Of a stretch of 64,000 nucleotides of DNA, positions 43,914-53,356 are shown piece after piece (positions within the stretch are counted from its first letter, which is position 1; every line of letters begins with the position of its first letter). Made by a program: the position numbers and the translations under genes. The stretch spans positions 1 through 64,000 of the forward strand of contig JAIQZR010000120.1 of assembly GCA_021777035.1 (NCBI GenBank), read 5' to 3'. The notes beneath the pieces are model-generated. The model searched no databases. It had not been told where the DNA came from and saw nothing but the letters and a program-made list of their open reading frames with translations. The stretch is from Candidatus Scalindua sp. (GTDB lineage: Bacteria > Planctomycetota > Brocadiia > Brocadiales > Scalinduaceae).

Positions 43914-45136
43914 GCGGCAAAACTCCTATTATTTTCAAAATTCCTTGCTGAGGCGCCAGCGTCTCCTGATTGCCTTGCAATATTTAAAAGTATCCCTACT
44001 CCCAACATAGACAATATTATCGATGAACCTCCCGTACTGATAAATGGCAATGGAAGTCCCTTTGTTGGTATTGAACCGGTTACAACCGCTATATTTATTG
44101 CTGCTTGTAAGGCAAGCGAAACGGTTATACCTAATGAGAGAAAAAAACCAAATGAATCCATTGCCGCTTTACATACCCTTATACCCTGCCATGTTAACAA
44201 GGCAAACATAACTACAATACATGCCGCCCCTATAAATCCGAACTCTTCACCTACTATTGAAAATATAAAATCATTATCACTCATTGGCAAGAAAAACAGT
44301 TTCTGGCGACTTTCTCCCAATCCCAAGCCGACTATGCCACCAGAACCAAGCGCAATCCATGATTGTATGATTTGATAGCCAATTCCCGTAGGATCTTTCC
44401 ACGGGTCAAGAAAAGCTAGCAATCTATTGTGTCGATATGTTGGAATATTGTGCATAATTTGGTAAATGTGTGGGATTGACGCTATCATTGTAAAGACCAC
44501 ATAAACTACCCTGGTACCTCCTGTCATTATCAAAATAAAAGAGATCATTGATATAAACATAGCCGTACCAAAGTCCGGTTCCTTAAGAATAAGCAAGGAA
44601 ACAATACCTATTAATATGATCGGAACAACAAACCCTTTAGCGAAGGCAGACATTTTTTCCCGGTTTTTTGTAATGTATCCAGACATAAAAATTATCATTG
44701 CAAGTTTAGCAAATTCTGATGGTTGGTATCCAAAATAGCTTCCAAATCTTATCCACCTGCGAGCACCGTAAGTAACAGTCCCTACTTTCGGAATGAGCAC
44801 AACAACCAGACCGGCAAGCGCAACGATAAGAATTACCGTACTATATTTCTGCAGATAATGATAATCAATCTTCATCATGATCAACATGCCTATTATTGCG
44901 ATGGTAACCCACATAACATGCCTCAAAAAAGTAGTGTTCGTTGAATGGACACTATCGACTACTTTTGCTGAGCTTGTGCTATAAATCATAATTACTCCTA
45001 TCACGAGTAATGTCATAACAAGATACATTATGATATTTGCCGGCTCTAAACTACGCATAGAAGCAAAGCTGTAACCTGTTAACTGATCAGATTGTACTTC
45101 TTTGCCATATGCATGTTGACTTCTCAATACATTCAT
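43910..45136 (-). CDS. ftsW: FtsW, SEDS-family septal peptidoglycan polymerase
   Basis: A 408-residue polytopic protein with about ten helices. Family stretches: YGARRWIRFGSYFGYQPSEFAKLAMI, LKEPDFGTAMF, PWKDPTGIGYQIIQSWIALGSGGIVGLGLGESRQKLFFLPMSDNDFIFSIVGEEFGFIGA (shown in parts of the conserved loop with the catalytic Asp) and PTKGLPLPFISTGGSS. It polymerises lipid II with FtsI. It overlaps mraY by 4 bp, leaving no room for murD, which usually lies here. Confidence 0.95.
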   Translation of the reverse strand: MNVLRSQHAYGKEVQSDQLTGYSFASMRSLEPANIIMYLVMTLLVIGVIMIYSTSSAKVVDSVHSTNTTFLRHVMWVTIAIIGMLIMMKIDYHYLQKYSTVILIVALAGLVVVLIPKVGTVTYGARRWIRFGSYFGYQPSEFAKLAMIIFMSGYITKNREKMSAFAKGFVVPIILIGIVSLLILKEPDFGTAMFISMISFILIMTGGTRVVYVVFTMIASIPHIYQIMHNIPTYRHNRLLAFLDPWKDPTGIGYQIIQSWIALGSGGIVGLGLGESRQKLFFLPMSDNDFIFSIVGEEFGFIGAACIVVMFALLTWQGIRVCKAAMDSFGFFLSLGITVSLALQAAINIAVVTGSIPTKGLPLPFISTGGSSIILSMLGVGILLNIARQSGDAGASARNFENNRSFAA

Positions 45137-46227
45137 AATTTCAGTGTTATCAAGCTAAAAAGTGCCATTATTGCCGCAATTATAAAAAACCTCATGGTGA
45201 TTTTTGTTTCCTTCAAATCTTTAAATTGAAAGTGGTGATGTATGGGTGCACATAGAAATAGTCTCTTCCCTGAGATTTTGTATACACCAACCTGCAATAA
45301 GACAGAAACGGCTTCTACAATAAATATACTTCCTATAAAAAAAAGAAGAAGTTCCTGTTTCACAATAATAGCAACAATTCCAAGTATACCTCCCAATGGT
45401 AATGAGCCCACATCTCCCATAAATGTCTGTGCAGGAAAGCAATTAAACCACATAAAACCCAAACCAGCGCCCACCAATGCAGCGCAGAGAATACTTAATT
45501 CACCGGCGCCCGCGATATAAGGAACTTGTAAATAGCTACTAAAGTCAATCCTTCCTACAATGTAGGCGATTAAAGTAAAAGCAAGGCCTGCGATCACCGT
45601 ACATCCAATTGCCAACCCGTCGAGGCCGTCTGTAATATTGACGGCATTCGACATCCCTACTATGAAAAACATTACCATCAACACATAAAATGCACCAAGA
45701 TCCGGCCTAACACCTTTAAAGAATGGTATTACAAGCTTTGTTCCTTCGTCAATATTCTTGAAATGAAAGTATAATACTAAACCGATTATCAGCCCCAGTC
45801 CACACTGGAAAAAAAGCTTTGATGATCCGGTTAAACCTGGTGAATGCTTATGCGTCAACTTTATATAATCATCAAAAAAACCCAGTATGCCAAGCCAAAC
45901 CGCCGTGAACAAAACTAGTAATATATATATGTTAAAAATATCACACCAGAGCAAGGTAGAAATAATAATTGCAATCAAAATGATAATACCGCCCATGGTA
46001 GGTACATTTTTTTTATCACTGTGAAGCGCTTTTAACGTGTCAGAATCTTTTTTAGAAATATCCTCAGAAACATTACGTCTTTTAAGTATCTTTATTACTT
46101 GTGATCCCACAAGCAAGCTTATTAAAAAAGCCGTTATAGCGGCCAAGCCTGCTCTAAATGATATATATCTTATTATCTCAAACCCCTGATAAAAATCATG
46201 AAGGGGATAAATCAATTTATAAAACAA
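45133..46227 (-). CDS. mraY: Phospho-N-acetylmuramoyl-pentapeptide transferase
   Basis: A 364-residue integral membrane enzyme that transfers phospho-MurNAc-pentapeptide to undecaprenyl phosphate (lipid I). Motifs: KKNVPTMGGIIIL, FFDDYIKLTHKHSPGLTGSSKL, NAVNITDGLDGLAIG, FMGDVGSLPLGGILG and CAPIHHHFQFKDLKETKI. About ten helices. Followed directly by ftsW. Confidence 0.97.
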   Translation of the reverse strand: MFYKLIYPLHDFYQGFEIIRYISFRAGLAAITAFLISLLVGSQVIKILKRRNVSEDISKKDSDTLKALHSDKKNVPTMGGIIILIAIIISTLLWCDIFNIYILLVLFTAVWLGILGFFDDYIKLTHKHSPGLTGSSKLFFQCGLGLIIGLVLYFHFKNIDEGTKLVIPFFKGVRPDLGAFYVLMVMFFIVGMSNAVNITDGLDGLAIGCTVIAGLAFTLIAYIVGRIDFSSYLQVPYIAGAGELSILCAALVGAGLGFMWFNCFPAQTFMGDVGSLPLGGILGIVAIIVKQELLLFFIGSIFIVEAVSVLLQVGVYKISGKRLFLCAPIHHHFQFKDLKETKITMRFFIIAAIMALFSLITLKL

Positions 46228-46286
46228 ACTCTTTCTCCGTAATAGACTACCGCATTGAAAAAACCTTACTTAACAATTCTACGGTC

Positions 46287-47717
46287 TCAAACCAGACCCA
46301 TCAGCACAGAATTATTTTCTTTTTTCCCTGAAAAACTGCACTCGATCTGACGCACAATATTCTCGAGCTTCATTCCCCTTGAACCTTTTATCAGAATAGT
46401 GTCATCTTTTTTTAATTGTGAGGTAATGGAAGATAATACCTCTTCCGAGGTTTCGCAACTCCAAATTCTATCTTCCGGCATACCATTGGCAATGGCTTCT
46501 TCTGCTACAAATCTAGAAAAGGGGCCGACTGTCCACAGGGCATCAATATCAGCCTTGGCAACCTGCACGCCAATTTCTCTATGCAAGCTTTCCGCATAAT
46601 TCCCCAACTCCAACATGTCTCCGCATACAAGTATTTTCCTGCCCGGAGTAGTCAATTGAAATAACTCTTCTAATGCCGCAGACATTGACGATGGACTTGA
46701 ATTATATCCGTCATTTATTACTACTATATCACCACAAACCTGTTTCTCCATCCGCATTGGCGGAAGCTTAAAGTCAACGAATTTGTCACATATATTTTCC
46801 ATACTAATGCCAACTGCATTACATATAGCAATAGCGGCCAAGGCGTTATAGACATTGTGCTTGCCTAACACAGACAAGTTAACCGTAAAAGAATCGTTTA
46901 CAGTAAAGGCAAAACCAGAATCATTACGTTTAACATTTGATGCTTTTATATCCGCGTTCTTATTAAAACCAAAATATATGACCTTTCCGTCAAAACGGTT
47001 TGCAATTCGATTACACCAGTCGTCATCAGCATTCGTAATTAAAACGCTATTCCTCGCCATATTTTCGATAAATTCTGCTTTCGCGTTTGCAACACCTTCA
47101 ATACTGCCAAGGCCCTCAAGATGTGTGCAGGAGATGTTGGTTAGAATGGCAAAATTGGGGAATATAATATCAGACAACCTTCTAATCTCTCCGGGAGCAT
47201 TAGTACCCATTTCAACAACGCAAAAATCCTGTTTGTGGCCTGCATCAAAGATTGTTAACGGCACACCGATAAAATTATTAAAACTTTTTCTGGATCTAGT
47301 TACGCTGTTAAAATTTCTGAGAACATGATATATCATGTCTTTAGTCGTTGTTTTACCATTGCTGCCGGTCACTGCAATAAAATCAGTTTTCAAGCTTTTG
47401 CGATAAAACCTTGCAAGATCACCTAAAGCTTTTAATGTATCGGTCACCTCTACTAAGATACATTGCTTAGATCCAACAAGCAGTGAATAAACCGTTTCTT
47501 TGTTACTTGATATTACAACCCCGGCAGCTCCGTTAGAAATAGCGTGATCGACAAACTTATGACCATCGTAGTTCTCACCCTCCAGGGCAAAAAACAGTTC
47601 CCCTCCCTTTACAGATCTTGAATCTGTAGATATTCCAGTAATACGAGACACCAAGTTACCAAGTAATAACTTTCCATTAGTTGCTTTTAATATATTAGAA
47701 ACTCCTATAGTATTCAC
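46287..47717 (-). CDS. murF: UDP-MurNAc-tripeptide--D-Ala-D-Ala ligase
   Basis: 476 residues from a GTG at 47717. Adds D-Ala-D-Ala made by Ddl. Motifs: GITGISTDSR-type N-domain (ITGISTDSRSVKGGELFFALEG), VTGSNGKTTTKDMI, EMGTNAPGEIRRLSDI, ITNADDD, VVINDGYNSSPSSM and ILVCGDMLELG. Starts 13 bp after the murE stop. Confidence 0.96.
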   Translation of the reverse strand: MNTIGVSNILKATNGKLLLGNLVSRITGISTDSRSVKGGELFFALEGENYDGHKFVDHAISNGAAGVVISSNKETVYSLLVGSKQCILVEVTDTLKALGDLARFYRKSLKTDFIAVTGSNGKTTTKDMIYHVLRNFNSVTRSRKSFNNFIGVPLTIFDAGHKQDFCVVEMGTNAPGEIRRLSDIIFPNFAILTNISCTHLEGLGSIEGVANAKAEFIENMARNSVLITNADDDWCNRIANRFDGKVIYFGFNKNADIKASNVKRNDSGFAFTVNDSFTVNLSVLGKHNVYNALAAIAICNAVGISMENICDKFVDFKLPPMRMEKQVCGDIVVINDGYNSSPSSMSAALEELFQLTTPGRKILVCGDMLELGNYAESLHREIGVQVAKADIDALWTVGPFSRFVAEEAIANGMPEDRIWSCETSEEVLSSITSQLKKDDTILIKGSRGMKLENIVRQIECSFSGKKENNSVLMGLV

Positions 47718-47730
47718 TTTTCTTTATCGC

Positions 47731-49182
47731 CTACCATTTCGAAAGTATCTTTTTAACTACCTCTCTGTCGTCAAATGGGATTATGGTATCTTTGATTATT
47801 TGGTGTTTTTCATGTCCCTTCCCTGCAATAAGTACGAGATCATCATCTTTTGCCTCAGAAAGTGCTTCTGCTATTGCTTTATGTCTATCTGCTTGAATAT
47901 GAAACGATCGCCCTAACTTTATTCCCACTTTGATGTCATCTATAATGTTTAAAGGATCCTCTGAACGTGGATTATCATTTGTCAGCCAAAAAATGTCAGA
48001 CTCTTCATCGGCAATTTTTCCCATCTGTGAACGTTTTTCCTTGTCTCTATCACCTCCACAACCAAAAACTAGTAGTATCCTGCCTTTTGCCAGATTCTTT
48101 AGCGCATGCAGTACTGTTTCTAATGCATGAGGCGTATGGGCATAGTCAACAACAACCTTAAAACCACGGTCGCAAGGTACGTTTTCTAACCTCCCCGGTA
48201 CTGTAGGCGCAGTTTCGATACCAGATTTTATTACATCAAGTTGAAATCCAAGTGAAATTGCGCTGGCAATGGATGCAAGTGCATTGTACACATTGTGTAT
48301 ACCCACAAAGGGTATTTTCATATCTATTTCTCTTCCCAAGTATCTTAACTTAATCTCAATATTACTTGTGGATTCTCTACATATCTCAGCTTTTATATCG
48401 GCATTATTCTTTATTCCATACCATAAGATTTTAGCATTTGTTCTATCGGCAAAATATTCACTATGTTCGTCATCTGCATTTAATATGGCAAAAGAGTCTT
48501 TTGTTAGATTCTTAAACAACTCTACCTTGGCATTCATGTAATTTGAAATCGTCCCATGATAGTCCATGTGTTCTGAGGTTATATTAGTGAAGACAGCAGT
48601 TTTAAAATTAATATTCTCAATCCTGTGCTGAATAGTTGAGTGAGAAGACACTTCCATAACTGCAAATTTCATCTTTGCCGTTACCATTTCTGCGATGAGC
48701 CTTTGAAGCTCAACTGATTCAGGTGTTGTTTCCTGTGCAGGTATAATTTTCTTTCCTATTTGATAATTAATCGTACCGATTAACCCCGCCTCATATCCTG
48801 CCTTTTCAATTATAGATTTGGTTAGAAACGTAGTAGTCGTTTTGCCATTTGTTCCAGTTACACCAACAACATTAATTTTTTGAGAGGGGTTGTTATAAAA
48901 ACAACAACTCAAAGAGGAAAGTGCTTTTCTGCTGTTATGCACAACTATTTGAGGAATCTTTGTATTATGAGAAATCTTTTCCTCACTAACGATTGCTTGT
49001 GCACCACATTCGAGAGATTTTTCAATGAAATTATGCCCGTCCGTCTTGTACCCCTTAATTGCAACATAGAGATAACCAGGCCTTACCTTTCTTGAATCAT
49101 TGGTAATACCCGTAATCTCAACTTCACGAGGGTTGTATGTTCCCATTAAACCCAAATGGCGAACCAACGCACTTAATTTCAT
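47731..49182 (-). CDS. murE: UDP-MurNAc-dipeptide ligase, meso-diaminopimelate adding
   Basis: A 483-residue ligase. ITGITNDSRKVRPGYLYVAIKG at the N-terminus, ATP loop VTGTNGKTTTTFLTKSI, ITSEHMDYHGT, and the DNPRSEDP motif, which in the family selects meso-diaminopimelate as the third residue. This predicts DAP-type peptidoglycan. It follows a small 76-residue gene and precedes murF. Confidence 0.96.
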   Translation of the reverse strand: MKLSALVRHLGLMGTYNPREVEITGITNDSRKVRPGYLYVAIKGYKTDGHNFIEKSLECGAQAIVSEEKISHNTKIPQIVVHNSRKALSSLSCCFYNNPSQKINVVGVTGTNGKTTTTFLTKSIIEKAGYEAGLIGTINYQIGKKIIPAQETTPESVELQRLIAEMVTAKMKFAVMEVSSHSTIQHRIENINFKTAVFTNITSEHMDYHGTISNYMNAKVELFKNLTKDSFAILNADDEHSEYFADRTNAKILWYGIKNNADIKAEICRESTSNIEIKLRYLGREIDMKIPFVGIHNVYNALASIASAISLGFQLDVIKSGIETAPTVPGRLENVPCDRGFKVVVDYAHTPHALETVLHALKNLAKGRILLVFGCGGDRDKEKRSQMGKIADEESDIFWLTNDNPRSEDPLNIIDDIKVGIKLGRSFHIQADRHKAIAEALSEAKDDDLVLIAGKGHEKHQIIKDTIIPFDDREVVKKILSKW

Positions 49183-49198
49183 TGAAAAACCATAATTA

Positions 49199-49429
49199 CT
49201 ATATTGAGATTTTTAAAGAAAGATCAAATTTCTGCATGCCTATTTCATGATGTGAAACGGATTCATACATTTGCTTTGTTCTGTTTATTACTTCTATTTC
49301 ATTTGCATATTCGCTATACAATCTTTCCCATATTTCATGATTTTTCCATTTAGCGTTTTCAAGCTCATCTGCATCAGCATATCGACACCAGTTAAGAAAA
49401 TTATGTTTTTCTAATTCTTTTTCAGTCAT
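49199..49429 (-). CDS. Small protein of unknown function inside the dcw cluster
   Basis: A 76-residue helical, charged protein (MTEKELEKHNFLNWCRYADADELENAKWKNHEIWERLY...). AGGAG lies before the ATG. I recognise no family. It sits 16 bp before murE and after the hairpin at 49467-49511, a place where no standard dcw gene exists. It could be a lineage-specific gene or a recent arrival with the hairpin. Confidence 0.65.
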   Translation of the reverse strand: MTEKELEKHNFLNWCRYADADELENAKWKNHEIWERLYSEYANEIEVINRTKQMYESVSHHEIGMQKFDLSLKISI

Positions 49430-49466
49430 GGGATACTCCTCTCAAACGATTTAGAAATTAAAATAC

Positions 49467-49511
49467 GATACCCTACACTGTCCCCAAAAAATTGGGGCAG
49501 TATAGGGTATC
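49467..49511. repeat. Hairpin element between ftsI and the small ORF
   Basis: GATACCCTACACTGTCCCC (49467-49485) and GGGGCAGTATAGGGTATC (49494-49511) pair almost perfectly around an 8-nt loop. In the direction of transcription it lies downstream of ftsI; it may act as a processing or attenuation site, or be a mobile palindrome. An unrelated long T-run does not follow. Confidence 0.7.
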
Positions 49512-49600
49512 AATACATCACCCACTGATGTACCTACCTTCCAGCATTTTTGACCATTTATCACCTCCCCTCGTAATAAAGACACTCCCCATTAATTAAT

Positions 49601-51349
49601 TTACATTTTAGCCATCTGTACATATTCTGATCCTATTTTCATATAATCAAGAGTTCTTTCTATAATCCTTCCTACTGCGGGCGCTGCTACTGTACCGCCA
49701 TAATAAGCACCATTTTTAGGTTCATTTAAAGATACCAAAACACAGACTTTAGGCCTCTCCACAGGTGCAAACCCCACAAATGAGCCAATATATTTATTAG
49801 AATATTTCATTTTATTACCAACTCTTTCTAGTTTCTTAGCGGTGCCTGTCTTACCAGCAACTCTATGTGTAAAAAGCATTGCCTGCTTACCGGTGCCTTC
49901 TTTTACAACGTTCTCAAGAATAGGAGACATTACTTCCCTGGCAATCTCTGGAGAAATGACCCTCCTGATTCGTTCGGGACTTATATATATTTTCTTTACT
50001 CTTTTACCTGAATAGTCAGTTATTTTGCTGACAATTTGTGGTTTTAGCAATGTTCCTCCATTAGCAATTGAACAAAAGGCGGTGACCATTTGTATCGGTG
50101 TTACCGCCATTTCATACCCAAAAGAGACTGAAATTTCTGAATCAACTGACCAAAAATCTAAAGGCCTTACAATCCCTTTGACTTCACCCGGTAATTGTAT
50201 TCCTGTTCTTTCACCAAAAGCAAAACCCTTTAAAAAACTATGTAATCTGTGCTTCTTCATCCGTTGTCCTAATTGTGCCATTCCTATATTGCTCGAATGA
50301 ACTACGATATCAGATACACTTAAATTACCGTATGAATGAGCATCCCTAATCACTCTTCTCCCACCATTTACTTTATAAACACCGTTATAACAAAAAATCA
50401 CTTCGTCCTCTTTCACCAAACCACTATCCAACACGCTACTTACAATTAAAGGTTTAATCAATGAGCCTGGCTCAAAACAATCTGTAATCGCCCTGTTACG
50501 CCTCTCTTCCGGTTTAGACTTTCCAACAAAATTTGGATCAAATGTAGGGTAATTAGCCATGGCTAATACCTCTCCTGTAGAAGGATCCATTGCTATTGCA
50601 ATTGCCGAATTCGGTTTCCACTTCGAACATGCGGTCTCAAGCTCTTCCTCTACTATGGACTGAATATTGAGATCAATTGTCAAAAATGCACTATCACCGT
50701 ATCTTGCGGAGATCGTTTTTTCTTCTAAAGTGGAAAATTGCTTCTGACGACCATCTTTTTCTACAATCTTCGAACCGTTGTGTCCTGAAATCAGTTGATT
50801 TAGTGAACGTTCAATACCTCCCAAACCATTCTCATCAATATCAGTAAAACCTAAGACCTGAGAACATAACTTTTCATATGGGTAAACCCTCTTGTGCTCC
50901 TGTCTGAAACCAACACCTTCAAGGTTTAGCTGGTTTAGCACATCTACCTGCTCATCTGATATTCTTCTTTTTATCCAGACAAACCTCTTTTGTTTGTTTA
51001 ACAAATTAAGAACGTCTGTTTTTTTAAGATCCAATACATTTGACAAATCCTTAGCTATTTTCTTTTTGTCTTTATCCTTTATCGACAAAGGATCGGCAAA
51101 GACAGAAGCTGCCTGAATTGACTCTGCCAGTTTGATTCCGTTTCTATCAAAAATATTTCCCCTTCTTGTTGGTATATTCTGTTTTTTATATTGTTGTGAG
51201 AATGCCAAGGAAGAATATTTTTTGTGATCAATAATCTGTATACGAACCAATTGATATAGAAGTGCTGCAAAAATTACAAGAACAGAGATGCATAAGACGT
51301 TTGCCTTGATTTTATAACCCTTCGGAATCGTTTCTGAATTTATCATCAT
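49601..51349 (-). CDS. ftsI: Septal transpeptidase FtsI / penicillin-binding protein 3
   Basis: A 582-residue class B penicillin-binding protein. Membrane helix near residues 18-36 (LCISVLVIFAALLYQLVRIQ), pedestal domain, then the transpeptidase with SxxK in EPGSLIKP, SxN in HSSNIGMAQLG and KTG in AGKTGTAKK. Cross-links septal peptidoglycan made by FtsW. No C-terminal PASTA domains. Upstream gene is ftsL-like. Confidence 0.95.
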   Translation of the reverse strand: MMINSETIPKGYKIKANVLCISVLVIFAALLYQLVRIQIIDHKKYSSLAFSQQYKKQNIPTRRGNIFDRNGIKLAESIQAASVFADPLSIKDKDKKKIAKDLSNVLDLKKTDVLNLLNKQKRFVWIKRRISDEQVDVLNQLNLEGVGFRQEHKRVYPYEKLCSQVLGFTDIDENGLGGIERSLNQLISGHNGSKIVEKDGRQKQFSTLEEKTISARYGDSAFLTIDLNIQSIVEEELETACSKWKPNSAIAIAMDPSTGEVLAMANYPTFDPNFVGKSKPEERRNRAITDCFEPGSLIKPLIVSSVLDSGLVKEDEVIFCYNGVYKVNGGRRVIRDAHSYGNLSVSDIVVHSSNIGMAQLGQRMKKHRLHSFLKGFAFGERTGIQLPGEVKGIVRPLDFWSVDSEISVSFGYEMAVTPIQMVTAFCSIANGGTLLKPQIVSKITDYSGKRVKKIYISPERIRRVISPEIAREVMSPILENVVKEGTGKQAMLFTHRVAGKTGTAKKLERVGNKMKYSNKYIGSFVGFAPVERPKVCVLVSLNEPKNGAYYGGTVAAPAVGRIIERTLDYMKIGSEYVQMAKM

Positions 51350-51385
51350 ATAACCTTACAACTGGTCTGTTAGAAAACTAAAAAC

Positions 51386-51697
51386 TTAAGCTTCTATTTT
51401 GAGCTCCATTTTCTTATCCAGATGTTTATGGAACTTCTTAACAACTGCAATCTCCTCATCGTTCTGGACACCCAGGTCAAGCTTCATCTCTTTTACCTTC
51501 ATAGATATCTTATCCGGTTTTTTCAATTTGTCTGATTTGAACTCTAACTTATAGATCTCCTCTGACAACCTGGCCCGTTCATTTTTCATTCTCGTAATAT
51601 CGTATCCAATCTGAATTTTTCTCGAACCTTCCGACATAATAAAGATTGCCATTATTAAAATAACGACGAGTACGCAACCGTATCTGCACACTTTCAT
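51386..51697 (-). CDS. ftsL: FtsL-like division protein
   Basis: A 103-residue bitopic protein: membrane helix (CVLVVILIMAIFIM) near the N-terminus, then a coiled coil (ITRMKNERARLSEEIYKLEFKSDKLKKPDKI) and a basic tail. Sequence similarity in FtsL is always low; the call rests on size, topology and position between rsmH and ftsI. It should form a complex with FtsQ and a FtsB partner not seen here. Confidence 0.75.
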   Translation of the reverse strand: MKVCRYGCVLVVILIMAIFIMSEGSRKIQIGYDITRMKNERARLSEEIYKLEFKSDKLKKPDKISMKVKEMKLDLGVQNDEEIAVVKKFHKHLDKKMELKIEA

Positions 51698-51700
51698 AAG

Positions 51701-52621
51701 CTATGTCCTTTCTGCTGCTCGAAGTTTAGCACTCCTGGATCTAACATTTTCTCTGATCTCTGAATCAAGGGGAACGAGAGGTTTTTTTGTCAAGATCGCC
51801 AAGCGAGATCTATTTTGTCCCTCACGGAAAGCACTCTTGACTAAACGATCCTCAAGAGAATGAAAGGATATTACTACAATTCTAGACCCGTTAGCCAAAA
51901 ACTCGCATATATCGCCTAAAAAGCCCTCCAGGCTCTTTAGCTCTTCGTTTACAACTATTCGTATTGCCTGAAATACACGAGTGGCAGGATGGATTTTTCT
52001 TTTCTTTTGATATTTTCCAGGAACGTACAGTGCTCTTTCAACGATTTTTGCTAATTGCGTCGTTGTTTTTATATCAACACCCCTTTTTCGTTCCTGCACG
52101 ATTGCCCTGGCAACGCGCCTGGACCTCCGCTCTTCTCCATATCTCCAGAAAACATCTGCCATATCTTTTTCAGAAAGTCTTTTTAACAAATCTTCAGCCG
52201 TCATACCCTGTGTTCTATCCATTCTCATATCTAAAGGCCCTTCCTTGCTAAAACTGAAACCACGGTCAAAAGAGTCTAACTGTAATGATGAAACGCCAAG
52301 GTCAAGCAGAATGCCATTGACCTTTTTGATCTTCAATTTGTTAAGTATATAATCTAGCTCAACATTATCCGCTTGATACAACTTGTAAGAATCACTTATC
52401 CTCGACAGATATTTATTTGCAATTTTCAGTATTTCTTCATCTTTATCTATTCCGATAAGGAGGCCTTCGGGCCCTATTCGCTTTAATATTTCAGAACTAT
52501 GACCTCCCGCACCAATTGTTGCATCAACTATGATGTCTCCCTTACCTGGCTTAATGAAACTTATAACCTCATCAAGCATAACAGGTCTATGCGGTGAGAG
52601 ATCACTATCTGGAGAAATCAT
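51701..52621 (-). CDS. rsmH: 16S rRNA m4C1402 methyltransferase
   Basis: A 306-residue SAM-dependent methyltransferase (also called MraW). Motifs: HRPVMLDEVISFI, DATIGAGGHSSEIL (SAM site), GIDKDEEIL, ILLDLGVSSLQLDSFDRGFSF, RVFQAIRIVVNEEL, ISFHSLEDRLVK and the end RSAKLRAAERT. Usual second gene of dcw clusters, 3 bp before ftsL. Confidence 0.97.
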   Translation of the reverse strand: MISPDSDLSPHRPVMLDEVISFIKPGKGDIIVDATIGAGGHSSEILKRIGPEGLLIGIDKDEEILKIANKYLSRISDSYKLYQADNVELDYILNKLKIKKVNGILLDLGVSSLQLDSFDRGFSFSKEGPLDMRMDRTQGMTAEDLLKRLSEKDMADVFWRYGEERRSRRVARAIVQERKRGVDIKTTTQLAKIVERALYVPGKYQKKRKIHPATRVFQAIRIVVNEELKSLEGFLGDICEFLANGSRIVVISFHSLEDRLVKSAFREGQNRSRLAILTKKPLVPLDSEIRENVRSRSAKLRAAERT

Positions 52622-52674
52622 TGATTATCGTTTTTTCCTTTGCCAACGTTCTGCTAAACATCCTTATCTTGTTA

Positions 52675-53136
52675 TTAATTTGGGATAGGCCCCATACTGA
52701 ATAGATCCTCTGCGTCATTCTCAAAATTATCACGGTTACCTGCCTCAACTTCATTCCAGGACTGTAAGTCCCATATCTCTATCCTGTCCATTACTCCAAC
52801 AATAATAACGTCCTTTTTAAGACCGGCATAATCTATGTGCTGTTGATGAATGTTAATTCTTCCCTGCTTGTCGCAGTCAACTTTTTTTGAATTTGAAAAG
52901 AAATGGCGCTGGAAATTCCGCGCTTTCCTATTTGTAGATGCTTGTTCGTTGTATTTTTCTGAAATTGCTTTGAAATGAAGAGGCGTATAAAGAGCAAGGC
53001 ATTTATCCAGACCCGGCGTTACAAAAAACCCATTACCCTCTGTATCTTCGTCCATACATTTTCGTATCGATGAAGGTATAGCTAATCGGTTTTTTTCGTC
53101 AATAGTATGTAGATATTTTCCTGTAAATATGGCCAT
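52675..53136 (-). CDS. mraZ: Transcriptional regulator MraZ
   Basis: 153 residues from ATG 53136 (MAIFTGKYLHTIDEKNRLAIPSSIR). Two SpoVT/AbrB-like half domains: the first with DEKNRLAIPSSIR, the second with CDKQGRINIHQQHIDYAGLKKDVIIVGVMDRIEIW. MraZ forms rings that bind TGG-type repeats in front of its own operon; such repeats occur at 53141-53190. First gene of the dcw cluster. Confidence 0.95.
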   Translation of the reverse strand: MAIFTGKYLHTIDEKNRLAIPSSIRKCMDEDTEGNGFFVTPGLDKCLALYTPLHFKAISEKYNEQASTNRKARNFQRHFFSNSKKVDCDKQGRINIHQQHIDYAGLKKDVIIVGVMDRIEIWDLQSWNEVEAGNRDNFENDAEDLFSMGPIPN

Positions 53137-53140
53137 TTTT

Positions 53141-53207
53141 AAATTCCCCACTCTTACCCACTACTCACCATTTAGGTGGAAAATACACCATTTTTCACCT
53201 TTGTCAA
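53141..53207 (-). promoter_or_regulatory. dcw promoter and MraZ-type binding repeats
   Basis: On the minus strand, TTGACA (53207-53202) is followed after 16 bp by TATTTT (53185-53180). TGG units begin at 53190, 53170, 53160 and 53150 (TGGTG, TGGTG, TGGGT, TGGGG), that is, in exact 10-bp register, as known for MraZ boxes. The last one ends four bases before the start codon region, so repressor binding would block both transcription and access to the ribosome site. Confidence 0.75.
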
Positions 53208-53356
53208 GGGTTTTCTTAATATTCCTTTTGTATTTGTATTTGAAATCTCACGCACTTTGCTATATTTAATGTTTGTTTGAAAAAAATGACAACATGTTGT
53301 ATAACAATAGACAAATAATTTTTTGTTCTAAATGATACTTTTTAAGTAAAAAAATT

